Source: an uncultured Clostridia bacterium (GTDB taxonomy: Bacteria; Bacillota; Clostridia; Oscillospirales; Ruminococcaceae). From it: a stretch of DNA of 64,000 nt. Numbering within the stretch: position 1 is the first letter of the stretch; each line of letters starts with the position of its first letter. The stretch spans positions 1-64,000 of the forward strand of contig CALWZO010000046.1 in NCBI GenBank assembly GCA_944386045.1, written 5' to 3'. Below the pieces are notes generated by a model, which worked only from the letters and a program-made list of their open reading frames with translations, was not told the DNA's origin and did no database searches. This document shows, piece after piece, positions 50,835-59,249 of this stretch. A program made the position numbers and the translations under genes.

Positions 50835-52460
50835 TCAGCGTACCGCCGTTTTTTCCCTTTCTTCGGTCAGATGCCGCTTTATGGGAATCATGGCATTCTG
50901 CGCCATTGACAGACAGCGTATGCCTATATCTATATATGCTTTGGCGCAGACGACATCGGCCGCGCTTTCGCCGCACACCGACACTTTTATACCGGCTTTG
51001 CGGGCGTTTTCCACAGTGATTTCCATAAGTTTCAGCACCGCCGGGTGCATGGGGTCATAATAAGGCGCAGCGCCTACATTCACCCTGTCAGCCGCCAGGG
51101 TGTACTGGGTCAGGTCGTTGGTACCTATGCTGAAAAAACTGACATATTTGGCCAGCACATCACTGATAAGGGCCGCTGCCGGTGTTTCTATCATAATTCC
51201 CCAGGTTATGCCGTCGGTTTTTATAACCCCGTCAGCCATCAGCCTGTCCCTGACACCATAGGCCATATCCAGATAATCCTTCACATCTTTTTCCAGGCTT
51301 ATCATGGGTATCATGACATTTATGGGCCTTTCCATGTCTGCGGCGATATACAGCGCCTTTATCTGTGTTTCAAACAGTTCGCGGTGTATGTATTGCAGCC
51401 TTACTCCGCGCACGCCCAAGGCCGGGTTGGGCTCTTTGTCAACGCTGACATTCCCGGCCGGCTTGTCCGCGCCCACATCAAAAGTGCGTATGGTTACAGG
51501 CTTTCCGTCGGCCGCCTGTATGCAGCTGCGGTAAAATTCCAGCTGGCTGTCGAAGGTGGGCAGGCTCTGTTTCATAAACAATATTTCACTGCGCACAAGA
51601 CCTATGCCCGCCGCCCCGTTGTTGACCGCCATCGATATATCCTGCGGGTCGTTGCAGTTGGCATAAATTTCCACATGGTCCCCGTCGGACAGGACTATTT
51701 TTTTCTCTTTCAGCGCCATAAGGGACAACTTGGCCCTTTTTTCCTGCAATATCCTGTGGTTGAACAGCGCCAGCGTGCCGTCGTTGGGGTTTACAAACAC
51801 CTCGCCGGAATATCCGTCCAGGCACACCTTCCTGCCGTTGTTCAGCGGATTTAAAATTTCGCTGTCCACGCCGCACACCGACGGAATTCCCATGGTGCGG
51901 GCTATTATGTTTGCGTGGCTCTGGTAACTGCCGCCTGCGGTTATAAATCCCAGGGCGTACCGGCGGTCTATGGAAGCCAGGTCGCTGGGCAGTATCTCGT
52001 CTGCCACTATAACCGCCGGCTCTGTCAGTTTAAAGCGTTCGCGGCTGCGGCCGTCCAGTATGTCCACCAGCCTGCCCAGCACATCGCGGATGTCGCCGGT
52101 GCGCCGCATAAGATATTCGTCCCCGATGTTTTTCAGCCTTTGGCAGTATTCTTCCATGGCCATCTCCACAGACCTGGCCGCGCCGTTGTCTGCGGCGATG
52201 TGCTCCTGTATCATCCGGTTAAGGCCGAAATCATCCAGCATAACCAGCTGAAAATTGAGTATATCCCGATGTTCGCCGTCGCTGCCCATCATCAGCCGGT
52301 GCAGCTCGTCTTTGGCCAGTATGACCGCCGCTTCATACAGCGCCTTTTCCCTGTGGGTGGCCAGCACCACGCGCTTGAAACCGGTGATACGGCGGTTTAT
52401 CACCTTTATTTTTCCCACGGACAATCCGCCGGAGGCGGCATTTCCAACATATTTAATCAT
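50835..52460 (-). CDS. ptsI: PTS enzyme I-like phosphotransferase
   Basis: A 541-residue protein that passes phosphate from PEP to HPr. The phosphohistidine is H182 in AGGSYQSHANIIART; the common form is GGRTSHSAIMAR, so this loop is diverged. The PEP-binding barrel has RTFDVGADKP, GVRGVRLQ, MIPMIS and FFSIGTNDLTQYTLAADR, and CGESAAD replaces the usual CGEMAGD. No HPr, EII or antiterminator gene is nearby. ATG 52460 after TTGGAGGA is the start; a further upstream start is rejected. Confidence 0.85.
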   Translation of the reverse strand: MIKYVGNAASGGLSVGKIKVINRRITGFKRVVLATHREKALYEAAVILAKDELHRLMMGSDGEHRDILNFQLVMLDDFGLNRMIQEHIAADNGAARSVEMAMEEYCQRLKNIGDEYLMRRTGDIRDVLGRLVDILDGRSRERFKLTEPAVIVADEILPSDLASIDRRYALGFITAGGSYQSHANIIARTMGIPSVCGVDSEILNPLNNGRKVCLDGYSGEVFVNPNDGTLALFNHRILQEKRAKLSLMALKEKKIVLSDGDHVEIYANCNDPQDISMAVNNGAAGIGLVRSEILFMKQSLPTFDSQLEFYRSCIQAADGKPVTIRTFDVGADKPAGNVSVDKEPNPALGVRGVRLQYIHRELFETQIKALYIAADMERPINVMIPMISLEKDVKDYLDMAYGVRDRLMADGVIKTDGITWGIMIETPAAALISDVLAKYVSFFSIGTNDLTQYTLAADRVNVGAAPYYDPMHPAVLKLMEITVENARKAGIKVSVCGESAADVVCAKAYIDIGIRCLSMAQNAMIPIKRHLTEEREKTAVR

Positions 52461-52522
52461 AAAATCCTCCAATTTTCACATACGGCTTTTCCAGTCGGTA
52501 AATTTATATGAGGTATTTTGGC

Positions 52523-54190
52523 TTAATATTCAAAATTTTTCACCAGGCCCAGCACGGAATAAGCTATAAGCAAAGGATGCACCGTAGACAGGTACATCAC
52601 ATAGGTGCCTATGCCAAAGCTGGACACTTCCATAAACGCTATCATCGCACAGCGCAGCAGGGCCATGCCTATAAACCCAAGCAGGATTATATTCAGCATA
52701 TCTTCCGTAGTAAATTTTTTGTCTGCCAGCGCCTGCCTGAGCCTTTTTATCTGCCACATTGCTGATGAAACAAATGCTATGGGTATGAAAATTTTATAAA
52801 TTATATTTACGGCCCTTAAAAATGTATGGCCAACGCTTCTGACCGGTGAAAGATATGGTATCTCTGTGTAAGGTATGAGGGCGGTTGCGCCATTTTGATG
52901 TACAAACTGTTCCACCGGCTGTATCTCATCCGTCCTGCCCACTGCGCGCTCTGCCAGCGGGTCACACTGTTCAAGGAACATGCACACCTTAAACCCTGCC
53001 AGGGTCTCCTCCAGCACCCGCGGCACATACCGCGCTTTTATAGGCGGAGTGGTGGACTTTCTCAGCTTTGTGGAGCCGTTTTGGGTTTTCAGCCGGCCGC
53101 TGTCCACCGCCCGCTGTATCTGCCGGGTAAGCTGTGTGTAATAATCCTGTGCTTTCTGCGGACTGTCGTAAACCCCCAGGCTGGCCAGCGCCTGCCTGAG
53201 CGCCCAGTAAAATGCACCGGAGGGAAAATCGCCTATGGCTTCGTTTTTGTATCCGTTTACCAGCAGCGGCTCTTCCAGCGCCTGCTCCACCGGCGCAAAC
53301 ATCTCCACAGCCCGGTACACATCCTGCCTGACATCTTCCGGCACTGACACCATGGGATGCCAGTTGTCCTGTTCCAGGCTGGTGAGGGCACCGTAGGCGC
53401 TTTTGAATTCCCGGCTGGTAAAATCGCTGACAATAAATCTGCCGTAATACTGCCAGTTCATATAGCAGTATCCGCCTATTATCAATGCGCCGATTGCAGC
53501 CGGCGCCAGCATGGCGGCTGTTTTGACCGCCGCAGTCCTGACACCCTGCCGGCTGACCAGCAGGCCGGCTGTTATCACCAAGGCCACCGCCCCGAAAGGC
53601 AGCACCCAGATGCCGTCTTCACGCCGCAGGTATATGCAGCCGTAGCTTGCACCGTAAAGGACAGCCCACCGCCGCCACTTTTTTACAGGCAGGCGGCTGC
53701 GCAGTCCCACCGCCGCAACGGCGGAAAAGAACATCAGGCACAAGGCCGGGAAGATTGCATCGCGGTAAATCCTGGTGGCGTACTGGGCGCTGGCCGCCGG
53801 GTTGTAAAGCAAAAACAGGAACAAAACCAGCGACGCCCACCTTCTTTTCAGCACCGGGGCAAAGGCTGCCGCCGCAACACCGCAGGCCGCCGCCCACAGC
53901 GCCATATTGCCCACCAGGTAAGGCACCTTGACAACATGGAGAAATGCCAGCCACAGCGCAAAAAACATATGTTTTGATATGGTCAGATAGCCGTATTCGC
54001 CCAGCCAGTTTCCGCTGACTATACTTTGCGCCGCCCTGAACATAAGGTCATCATCCAACGGGGCCAAAGGCGGGTATATGGTGACATACTGCCGGTAGCT
54101 GAGCACCAGCCTGAAAGCCACCGCCAGCAGGATTATAACCGCTGCCGCGCTCTTTTTTATATCATCTTTTTCAAAAAGGAATTTTTTCAT
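52523..54190 (-). CDS. GT-C-like polytopic membrane protein, unknown
   Basis: A 555-residue membrane protein with about ten to eleven hydrophobic segments. The first extracytoplasmic loop holds PPLAPLDDDLMFRAAQSI, an acidic motif as in GT-C glycosyltransferases, followed by WLGEYGYLTISKHMFFALWLA. A large soluble loop (~260-440) precedes the last membrane segments. It is unrelated in detail to the 648-aa pair but may have a similar role. GGAGG precedes the ATG. It reads toward ptsI, 63 bases downstream. Confidence 0.7.
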   Translation of the reverse strand: MKKFLFEKDDIKKSAAAVIILLAVAFRLVLSYRQYVTIYPPLAPLDDDLMFRAAQSIVSGNWLGEYGYLTISKHMFFALWLAFLHVVKVPYLVGNMALWAAACGVAAAAFAPVLKRRWASLVLFLFLLYNPAASAQYATRIYRDAIFPALCLMFFSAVAAVGLRSRLPVKKWRRWAVLYGASYGCIYLRREDGIWVLPFGAVALVITAGLLVSRQGVRTAAVKTAAMLAPAAIGALIIGGYCYMNWQYYGRFIVSDFTSREFKSAYGALTSLEQDNWHPMVSVPEDVRQDVYRAVEMFAPVEQALEEPLLVNGYKNEAIGDFPSGAFYWALRQALASLGVYDSPQKAQDYYTQLTRQIQRAVDSGRLKTQNGSTKLRKSTTPPIKARYVPRVLEETLAGFKVCMFLEQCDPLAERAVGRTDEIQPVEQFVHQNGATALIPYTEIPYLSPVRSVGHTFLRAVNIIYKIFIPIAFVSSAMWQIKRLRQALADKKFTTEDMLNIILLGFIGMALLRCAMIAFMEVSSFGIGTYVMYLSTVHPLLIAYSVLGLVKNFEY

Positions 54191-54238
54191 CGCTCGCCTC
54201 CGCCCGCAGGCCGAATTTATAAATATCTTTAATATATT

Positions 54239-54247
54239 ATTTTAGCA
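54239..54247 (-). promoter_or_regulatory. Extended -10 promoter of GT-C-like gene
   Basis: TGC-TAAAAT on the minus strand gives an extended -10, about 50 bases before the ATG at 54190. Confidence 0.4.
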
Positions 54248-54284
54248 TATATATCTACTTATATAAAGCGGTATTTTTGCATTT

Positions 54285-54341
54285 TTGTATAAAAAGTTAG
54301 ATTTTGGCAAAAATATCGGTATTTTTTTACTTTTTATACAA
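54285..54341. repeat. Nested inverted repeat in divergent gap
   Basis: TTGTATAAAAAGT (54285-54297) and ACTTTTTATACAA (54329-54341) are perfect 13-base inverted arms. Between them AAAAATA and TATTTTT (54309-54315, 54320-54326) form an inner stem around TCGG. The whole lies upstream of the CofE-like gene promoter and may be an operator or a cruciform-prone element. Confidence 0.5.
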
Positions 54342-54377
54342 TTTTTCAGAAAAACGATAATTTTTTGAAAAATCGTA

Positions 54378-54406
54378 TTGAAAAATCCTCTTATCAGCTT
54401 TATAAT
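54378..54406 (+). promoter_or_regulatory. Promoter of CofE-like gene
   Basis: TTGAAA (54378-54383) and a perfect TATAAT (54401-54406) are 17 bp apart, 50 bases before the ATG. The decamer TTGAAAAATC is present twice (54365-54374 and 54378-54387), the second copy covering the -35. Confidence 0.75.
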
Positions 54407-54455
54407 ATAATGTCGTTGAGACTTTTAATTTAACTTATAAAGCGAGGTTTTTTAT

Positions 54456-55649
54456 ATGTCAAGAACTGTCGGCGCGGTATCCCGCGGAATAAGAACACCT
54501 ATCATCCGCCAGGGCGACGATCTGGTAAAAATTGTAAGTGACAGCCTGGGAAAGGCTTTCCGGGAAGAAAACATCACCCTGCATGACAGGGATATTGTGG
54601 GCGTTACCGAAGCGGTAGTGGCCAGAAGCCAGGGCAACTATGCCTCATGCGACGACATAGCCGCTGACATAAAGGCCAAATTCGGCGACGAAACTATCGG
54701 CCTGATATTTCCCATACTGTCCAGAAACCGTTTTTCCATTGTGCTCAAAGGCATAGCCAGAGGCGCAAAGAAAATTGTCCTGATGCTCAGCTATCCTTCC
54801 GATGAGGTGGGCAACCACCTGATCTCCCTGGACCAGCTGGACGAAAAGGGCATTGACCCCTGGACCACAATAATGGACGAAAAAACATACCGTGACAACT
54901 TTGGCGAAAACCGCCACCCCTTCACACAGGTGGACTATGTGGCATACTATAAAGAGCTTATCGAAAAGGAAGGCTGCCGGGTAGAGGTTATTTTTGCAAA
55001 CCGCGCCACAGATATACTGAAATACACACACTGCGTGCTGTGCGCTGATATACACTCCCGCGAAAGAAGCAAACGCCTGCTGAAAAACGCCGGTGCAAAA
55101 CTGGTGCTGGGCCTGGACGAAATACTGACAGTCCCTGTAAACGGCAGCGGATATAACCCCGATTACGGCCTGCTGGGCTCCAACAAAGCCACAGAAGAAA
55201 CCGTAAAACTGTTCCCCAGAAACTGCAAGGAATTTTGTCTTGCTTTGCAGAGCAGCCTGAAAGAAATGACAGGCAAAACAATGGAAGTGCTGGTTTACGG
55301 CGACGGCGCATTTAAAGACCCCCGGGGCAAAATCTGGGAGCTGGCCGACCCGGTGGTATCCCCCGGACACACAGACGGTCTTATCGGACTGCCCAGCGAG
55401 CTGAAACTGAAATACCTGGCCGACAACCAGTTTGCAGACCTGTCCGGCGAAGAGCTGACCAAGGCCATGACCGAATATATCGCCCACAAAGACAAAGATC
55501 TGATGGGCAGCATGGAAAGCCAGGGCACAACCCCCAGAAGACTGACAGACCTTATCGGCTCCCTGTGCGATTTGACCAGCGGTTCCGGCGACAAAGGCAC
55601 ACCTGTTATATTTATCCAGGGTTACTTTGACAACTATTCCAACGACTGA
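54456..55649 (+). CDS. CofE-like (F420-0:L-glutamate ligase family) protein
   Basis: A 397-residue protein that I place in the F420_ligase family (CofE-like) from RDIVGVTEAVVARSQGNYASCDDIA, IFPILSRNRFSIVLKGIARGAKKIVL and the C-terminal VYGDGAFKDPRGKIWELADPVVSPG. True CofE proteins are about 250 residues and add glutamate to coenzyme F420; this one is much longer, and clostridia of this kind are not known to make F420. The actual reaction is unknown; an amide ligase acting on another cofactor is possible. It has its own strong promoter and terminator, and GAGG before the ATG. Confidence 0.75.
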   Translation: MSRTVGAVSRGIRTPIIRQGDDLVKIVSDSLGKAFREENITLHDRDIVGVTEAVVARSQGNYASCDDIAADIKAKFGDETIGLIFPILSRNRFSIVLKGIARGAKKIVLMLSYPSDEVGNHLISLDQLDEKGIDPWTTIMDEKTYRDNFGENRHPFTQVDYVAYYKELIEKEGCRVEVIFANRATDILKYTHCVLCADIHSRERSKRLLKNAGAKLVLGLDEILTVPVNGSGYNPDYGLLGSNKATEETVKLFPRNCKEFCLALQSSLKEMTGKTMEVLVYGDGAFKDPRGKIWELADPVVSPGHTDGLIGLPSELKLKYLADNQFADLSGEELTKAMTEYIAHKDKDLMGSMESQGTTPRRLTDLIGSLCDLTSGSGDKGTPVIFIQGYFDNYSND

Positions 55650-55662
55650 TTTTGAATACAGG

Positions 55663-55693
55663 AAAAGCGAAGGCATCCGCCTTCGCTTTTTTA
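55663..55693 (+). terminator. Terminator of CofE-like gene
   Basis: AAAAGCGAAGGC (55663-55674) pairs with GCCTTCGCTTTT (55679-55690) and is followed by more T. Confidence 0.9.
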
Positions 55694-55769
55694 TTTTCAG
55701 CAAATATTCCGCCGGGAATTCATTGCTTTCCAAAATGTTATAATTTTAAAACAAAATACTTTTTGTAAT

Positions 55770-56282
55770 TTATTTATAATCTACCCAGTAGACCTGGCCG
55801 GTCATTTTTTCACCTTTTTCAAAAACTTCCGTTTCCCTTTCCAGGACACCGCCGCAGTTTATAATGGTCTTTGCGCTGGCGGCATTGTCTTTTTTGCAGC
55901 ATATCATCACTTTTTCCAGCCCGGTGGAGCGCATAAAAGGCACGGCCAGCTTTACCATCTGCGCCGCCAGGCCTTTTCCTCGCCGGGAGGGGCGCACTCC
56001 GTAGCCTATGTGGCCGCCATACCTGGCCAATCCGTCGTTGAGAAAATGCCTGATATCTATGGCGCCCAGTATCTTTTCGCCGTCTGTGAGGAAAAATACG
56101 GTGGCCGGCACCAGCAGGCGGGGCGGGTCTTTTTCCATCATTTCAAGATAGTCCAGATACTCTTTTATATCGCCTTTGTACTGCCGCACAGCCGCCGGGA
56201 CCATGGGCTCGCTCCATTCGGCCACAAAATCGTCCAGCGCTGATTTCATGCCGGCGTCCAGCCTTGTCAGCCTCAATTCCAT
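55770..56282 (-). CDS. GNAT family N-acetyltransferase
   Basis: A 170-residue acetyltransferase. IGYGVRPSRRGKGLAAQMV is the acetyl-CoA-binding motif A, followed by CKKDNAASAKTIINCGG (motif B region). The N-terminal part has no extra domain. The substrate is unknown; RimJ/RimL-like or small-molecule acetylation are possible. It is a monocistronic minus gene with GGGGG as ribosome site. It is far from the nonulosonate locus, so a LegH role is unlikely but not excluded. Confidence 0.85.
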   Translation of the reverse strand: MELRLTRLDAGMKSALDDFVAEWSEPMVPAAVRQYKGDIKEYLDYLEMMEKDPPRLLVPATVFFLTDGEKILGAIDIRHFLNDGLARYGGHIGYGVRPSRRGKGLAAQMVKLAVPFMRSTGLEKVMICCKKDNAASAKTIINCGGVLERETEVFEKGEKMTGQVYWVDYK

Positions 56283-56399
56283 AAAACATTACCCCCTGAA
56301 AAATTAAAATAATTTTATCACACAAATTTTTCCTGTCAAGGTATATGTAAAACGGCAAAAAAGTGATAAAATTGACTTAATAAACAGGAGGAGCCGATT

Positions 56400-57545
56400 A
56401 TGAAACAACTTTTAAGCGAAAGACTGGAAAAATATCTGTCGGAAAACCGGCAGGCTCACTATGACATGACCCTGCGGCTGGCACAAATTCCCGCCCCCAG
56501 CCACAAGGAGGACAAAAGGGTAAAATGGATAACGGATTACCTGAACTCCATCGGCGCAAAGGGACACTATGTGGACAAGGCGCTGAATGTGGTGCTGCCG
56601 CTGAACTGCGAAAACAGCGACGAGATAACCGTTTTCTGCGCCCATACCGATGTGGTTTTCCCCGACGAGGACACACTGCCGCTGACGGTGGACGGAAACA
56701 AAGTTTCATGCCCCGGAATATGCGATGACACCGCAAATGTGACCGGCCTGCTGCTGATTGCAAAATACATTGTCCAAAACAACCTGACACCCAAAAAGGG
56801 GCTGCTTATTGTGGCCAACAGCTGCGAGGAAGGGCTGGGCAACCTGAAAGGTGCCAGGCAGATAATGGAGGATTACAAAGGCAGGGTAAAGCAGTTTATC
56901 TCCTTTGACGGGACTTTCGGCAGCGTGTGCAACGATGCAGTGGGCAGCCACAGATACAATGTGCGCATAACCACCGAAGGCGGCCACAGCTACGGAAATT
57001 TCGGCAACCGCAACGCAATAGCGATACTTTCATCAATGATAAACACCCTGTATTCCATGAAGGTGCCACCCATGGGCAAAACCACATACAATGTGGGCAC
57101 TATTTCCGGCGGCACCAGCGTAAACACCATCGCCCAGGACGCCCGGATGCTGTACGAGTACCGTTCCGACAGCATGGAAAGCCTTGAAATAATGGAAAAG
57201 TTTTTCAACTCTGTGTGCGAAAGCTACAAAAACATGGGCATAGGCGTTGAGGTGCAGGTGCTGGGCAAGCGCCCCTGCAAAGGTGATGTAGACCGGCAGG
57301 CTTTGGAAGCGATGACAAAAACCGCCGTGGAAATAGGCCAGCGGATAACCGGTATGGAATATGTCTGTGTTGCCAGCAGCACCGACTGCAATATTCCACT
57401 GTCCCTGGGTGTGCCGGCGGTGTGCCTGGGTCTTTGCAAGGGAAGCGGTGCCCACACCAGGCAGGAATATCTGGAGGCCGACTCCCTGCCCACAGGCGCA
57501 AAAATTGCCGGGGCCTTTATCGGCCAGTTCTTTGATGAATTCTGA
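56400..57545 (+). CDS. M20 family metallopeptidase
   Basis: A 381-residue di-zinc peptidase or amidohydrolase. Zinc ligands are in CAHTDVVF (His), CDDTANVTG (bridging Asp) and NSCEEGLGN (Glu pair, one catalytic), with late-chain histidine in GSGAHTRQEYL. A dimerisation domain spans ~185-300. Tripeptidase (PepT), aminoacyl-histidine dipeptidase or aminoacylase roles are possible. AGGAGGAG precedes the ATG. It is divergent from the GNAT gene. Confidence 0.87.
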   Translation: MKQLLSERLEKYLSENRQAHYDMTLRLAQIPAPSHKEDKRVKWITDYLNSIGAKGHYVDKALNVVLPLNCENSDEITVFCAHTDVVFPDEDTLPLTVDGNKVSCPGICDDTANVTGLLLIAKYIVQNNLTPKKGLLIVANSCEEGLGNLKGARQIMEDYKGRVKQFISFDGTFGSVCNDAVGSHRYNVRITTEGGHSYGNFGNRNAIAILSSMINTLYSMKVPPMGKTTYNVGTISGGTSVNTIAQDARMLYEYRSDSMESLEIMEKFFNSVCESYKNMGIGVEVQVLGKRPCKGDVDRQALEAMTKTAVEIGQRITGMEYVCVASSTDCNIPLSLGVPAVCLGLCKGSGAHTRQEYLEADSLPTGAKIAGAFIGQFFDEF

Positions 57546-57738
57546 TGAGCAAACAAGGTAATTTTGTATTTTATAAGAATACATTTATATTGACAAATAC
57601 GCCCACCGTTCTCCTTTGTTTTTTACACAAAATATACAAGAATATATAATTGTTATAAAAGTTTGAAAATCGCTCTGAAAAACTTGCACAAAAATATTCA
57701 ACCAAATTGAACATAATGTAGATTTTCATTTTTCTCTA

Positions 57739-57767
57739 TTCACAAAACAATTTTCTTGTAGTACAAT
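57739..57767 (+). promoter_or_regulatory. Promoter of PatB/MalY-like gene
   Basis: TTCACA (57739-57744) and TACAAT (57762-57767) are 17 bp apart. The leader to the ATG is about 55 bases and contains a short hairpin, GTACAG/CTGTAC (57780-57803), just before the ribosome site. Confidence 0.6.
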
Positions 57768-57828
57768 GTATCTCGAAAGGTACAGTACTGAAGTTCGCTG
57801 TACAAAGACGAAAGGATGGTATACAACC

Positions 57829-59058
57829 ATGGCATATTCAAAATTCGAAAAAAGATTTGACTTCACCACAGTAACAGACCGTACAGGTTTGGACTCAACC
57901 AAATGGGAAAACATCCCGATTCCGGGCGCAAAAGTTGAAGAAGGCTTCTCTCACATCCCGATGTGGGTTGCTGATATGGACTTCCCGACAGCTCCTTCCG
58001 TAATCGCAGCTATCCAGGCTCGTTTGGCAGCTTCTCCGGCTATGGGTTACTTCAACCTGGAAAAAACAGGCTTCCATGAAGCTATCAAAGGTTGGCAGAA
58101 GAGAAGAAACGGCGTAGAAATCGAAGACAACGATGTTATCTCTTACGAGAACTCTGTTCTGGGCGGCGTTTCCAATGTTATCCGCACATACACAAACGAA
58201 GGCGATCCGGTTCTGCTGCACAGCCCCACATACATCGGTTTCACAGGTACAGTTAACGCTGCAAAACGTAAAATCATTCTGTCCGAACTGAAACAGGATG
58301 CTGAAGGCACATACAGAATGGACTTCGAAGACATGGAGAAAAAAGTTGTTGAAAACAACATCAAAGTTGCTATCTTCTGTAACCCTCACAACCCCACAGG
58401 CCGTGTTTGGGAAAAAGAAGAAATCCAGGCTTTCGTAGAACTGATGGTTAAACATGGCGTTCACATCATCTCCGACGAAATCTGGTCTGACTTTATCGTT
58501 GGCGATCAGCCGTTTACTCCTACTCAGTCTGTTTCCGAACTGGCAAAACAGAATGTTGCTGCTATGTATGCTTGCACAAAGACATTCAACCTTGCTGGTC
58601 TGGTAGGTGCTTACTCAATCATCTACAACAAAGAAACCAGAGATGCTTGCCGTGAACTGGCTGCTCAGACACACTACAACCAGCCTAACGTTCTGTCTGT
58701 ACACGCTCTTGTTGGCGCTTACAACGAAGGCGAAGAATATGTTGAAGAGCTGAAGAAAGTTATCAAATCCAACCAGGAGCATGCTTACAATGTAATCCAG
58801 ACATGGGGTGGCCTTGTTAAAACACAGAAACCTCAGGGTACATACGTAATGTTCCTTGACTGGACAGAATTCTGCGAAAAACGCGGCAAAACAATGGATG
58901 AAGTTCTGAACAAGTGCGTATCCGTTGGTGTTATCTGCCAGGACGGTCGTCCGTTCCATGGTCCTTGTCACTCTCGTTTCAACTTCGCTTGCCCGCACTC
59001 TTCTGTTGTTGAGGCATTCGACAGATTGACAAAATACGTTATCAACGCTGAGTGGTAA
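57829..59058 (+). CDS. PatB/MalY-type PLP C-S lyase or aminotransferase
   Basis: A 409-residue fold-type I PLP enzyme. PMWVADMDFPTAPSV is the PatB/MalY signature, NPHNPTGRVW the cofactor-site Asn segment, IISDEIWSDF the PLP Asp, and K251 in ACTKTFNLAGL the Schiff-base lysine. C-terminal RFNFACPHS holds the carboxylate Arg. Members act as cystathionine or cysteine-S-conjugate beta-lyases, sometimes as aminotransferases. ATG 57829 is chosen; 21 upstream codons fall in the leader. Codon use (GCT, GTT, CGT, AAA, CAG) differs from neighbours and resembles that of rpsT and ferredoxin, so high expression is likely. Confidence 0.87.
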   Translation: MAYSKFEKRFDFTTVTDRTGLDSTKWENIPIPGAKVEEGFSHIPMWVADMDFPTAPSVIAAIQARLAASPAMGYFNLEKTGFHEAIKGWQKRRNGVEIEDNDVISYENSVLGGVSNVIRTYTNEGDPVLLHSPTYIGFTGTVNAAKRKIILSELKQDAEGTYRMDFEDMEKKVVENNIKVAIFCNPHNPTGRVWEKEEIQAFVELMVKHGVHIISDEIWSDFIVGDQPFTPTQSVSELAKQNVAAMYACTKTFNLAGLVGAYSIIYNKETRDACRELAAQTHYNQPNVLSVHALVGAYNEGEEYVEELKKVIKSNQEHAYNVIQTWGGLVKTQKPQGTYVMFLDWTEFCEKRGKTMDEVLNKCVSVGVICQDGRPFHGPCHSRFNFACPHSSVVEAFDRLTKYVINAEW

Positions 59059-59074
59059 TAAATTAAATCTTTTT

Positions 59075-59104
59075 GAAAGGGGCGCAAGCGCCCCTTTCTT
59101 TTTG
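59075..59104 (+). terminator. Terminator of PatB/MalY-like gene
   Basis: GAAAGGGGCG (59075-59084) pairs with CGCCCCTTTC (59089-59098) around CAAG and is followed by TTTTT. Confidence 0.9.
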
Positions 59105-59133
59105 ATTGAAACGCAAAGGTATTTAATCTTTAC

Positions 59134-59163
59134 TTGCATATATAAAATATGTTATTATATATT
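59134..59163 (+). promoter_or_regulatory. Possible promoter of galactokinase-like gene
   Basis: TTGCAT (59134-59139) and TATATT (59158-59163) are 18 bp apart. A second possible -10, TATAAA, lies at 59171-59176. Confidence 0.4.
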
Positions 59164-59184
59164 GTGCTGGTATAAATTCTTTTG

Positions 59185-59216
59185 CGGAAAGATGCCCTTT
59201 GCCGGGCGTTTTTCCG
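59185..59216 (+). promoter_or_regulatory. 13-bp leader hairpin of galactokinase-like gene
   Basis: CGGAAAGATGCCC (59185-59197) pairs with GGGCGTTTTTCCG (59204-59216) with two G-U pairs and a six-base loop. It lies 34 bases before the ATG and has no direct U-run, so a leader control element is more likely than a full terminator. Confidence 0.5.
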
Positions 59217-59249
59217 GAAAATAATTTTTGTTTTAAAGAGGTAATCAAA

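Noticed and set aside
55770-56282. GNAT gene as the missing LegH of the nonulosonate pathway
   Set aside because: It is 11 kb beyond the glycan locus, monocistronic, and has a generic GNAT pattern; there is no link beyond fold.
59176-59222. Intrinsic terminator in the galactokinase-like leader
   Set aside because: The strong stem is followed by GAAAATAATTTTTG rather than a direct U-run, so a full terminator is unlikely; kept as a leader structure.
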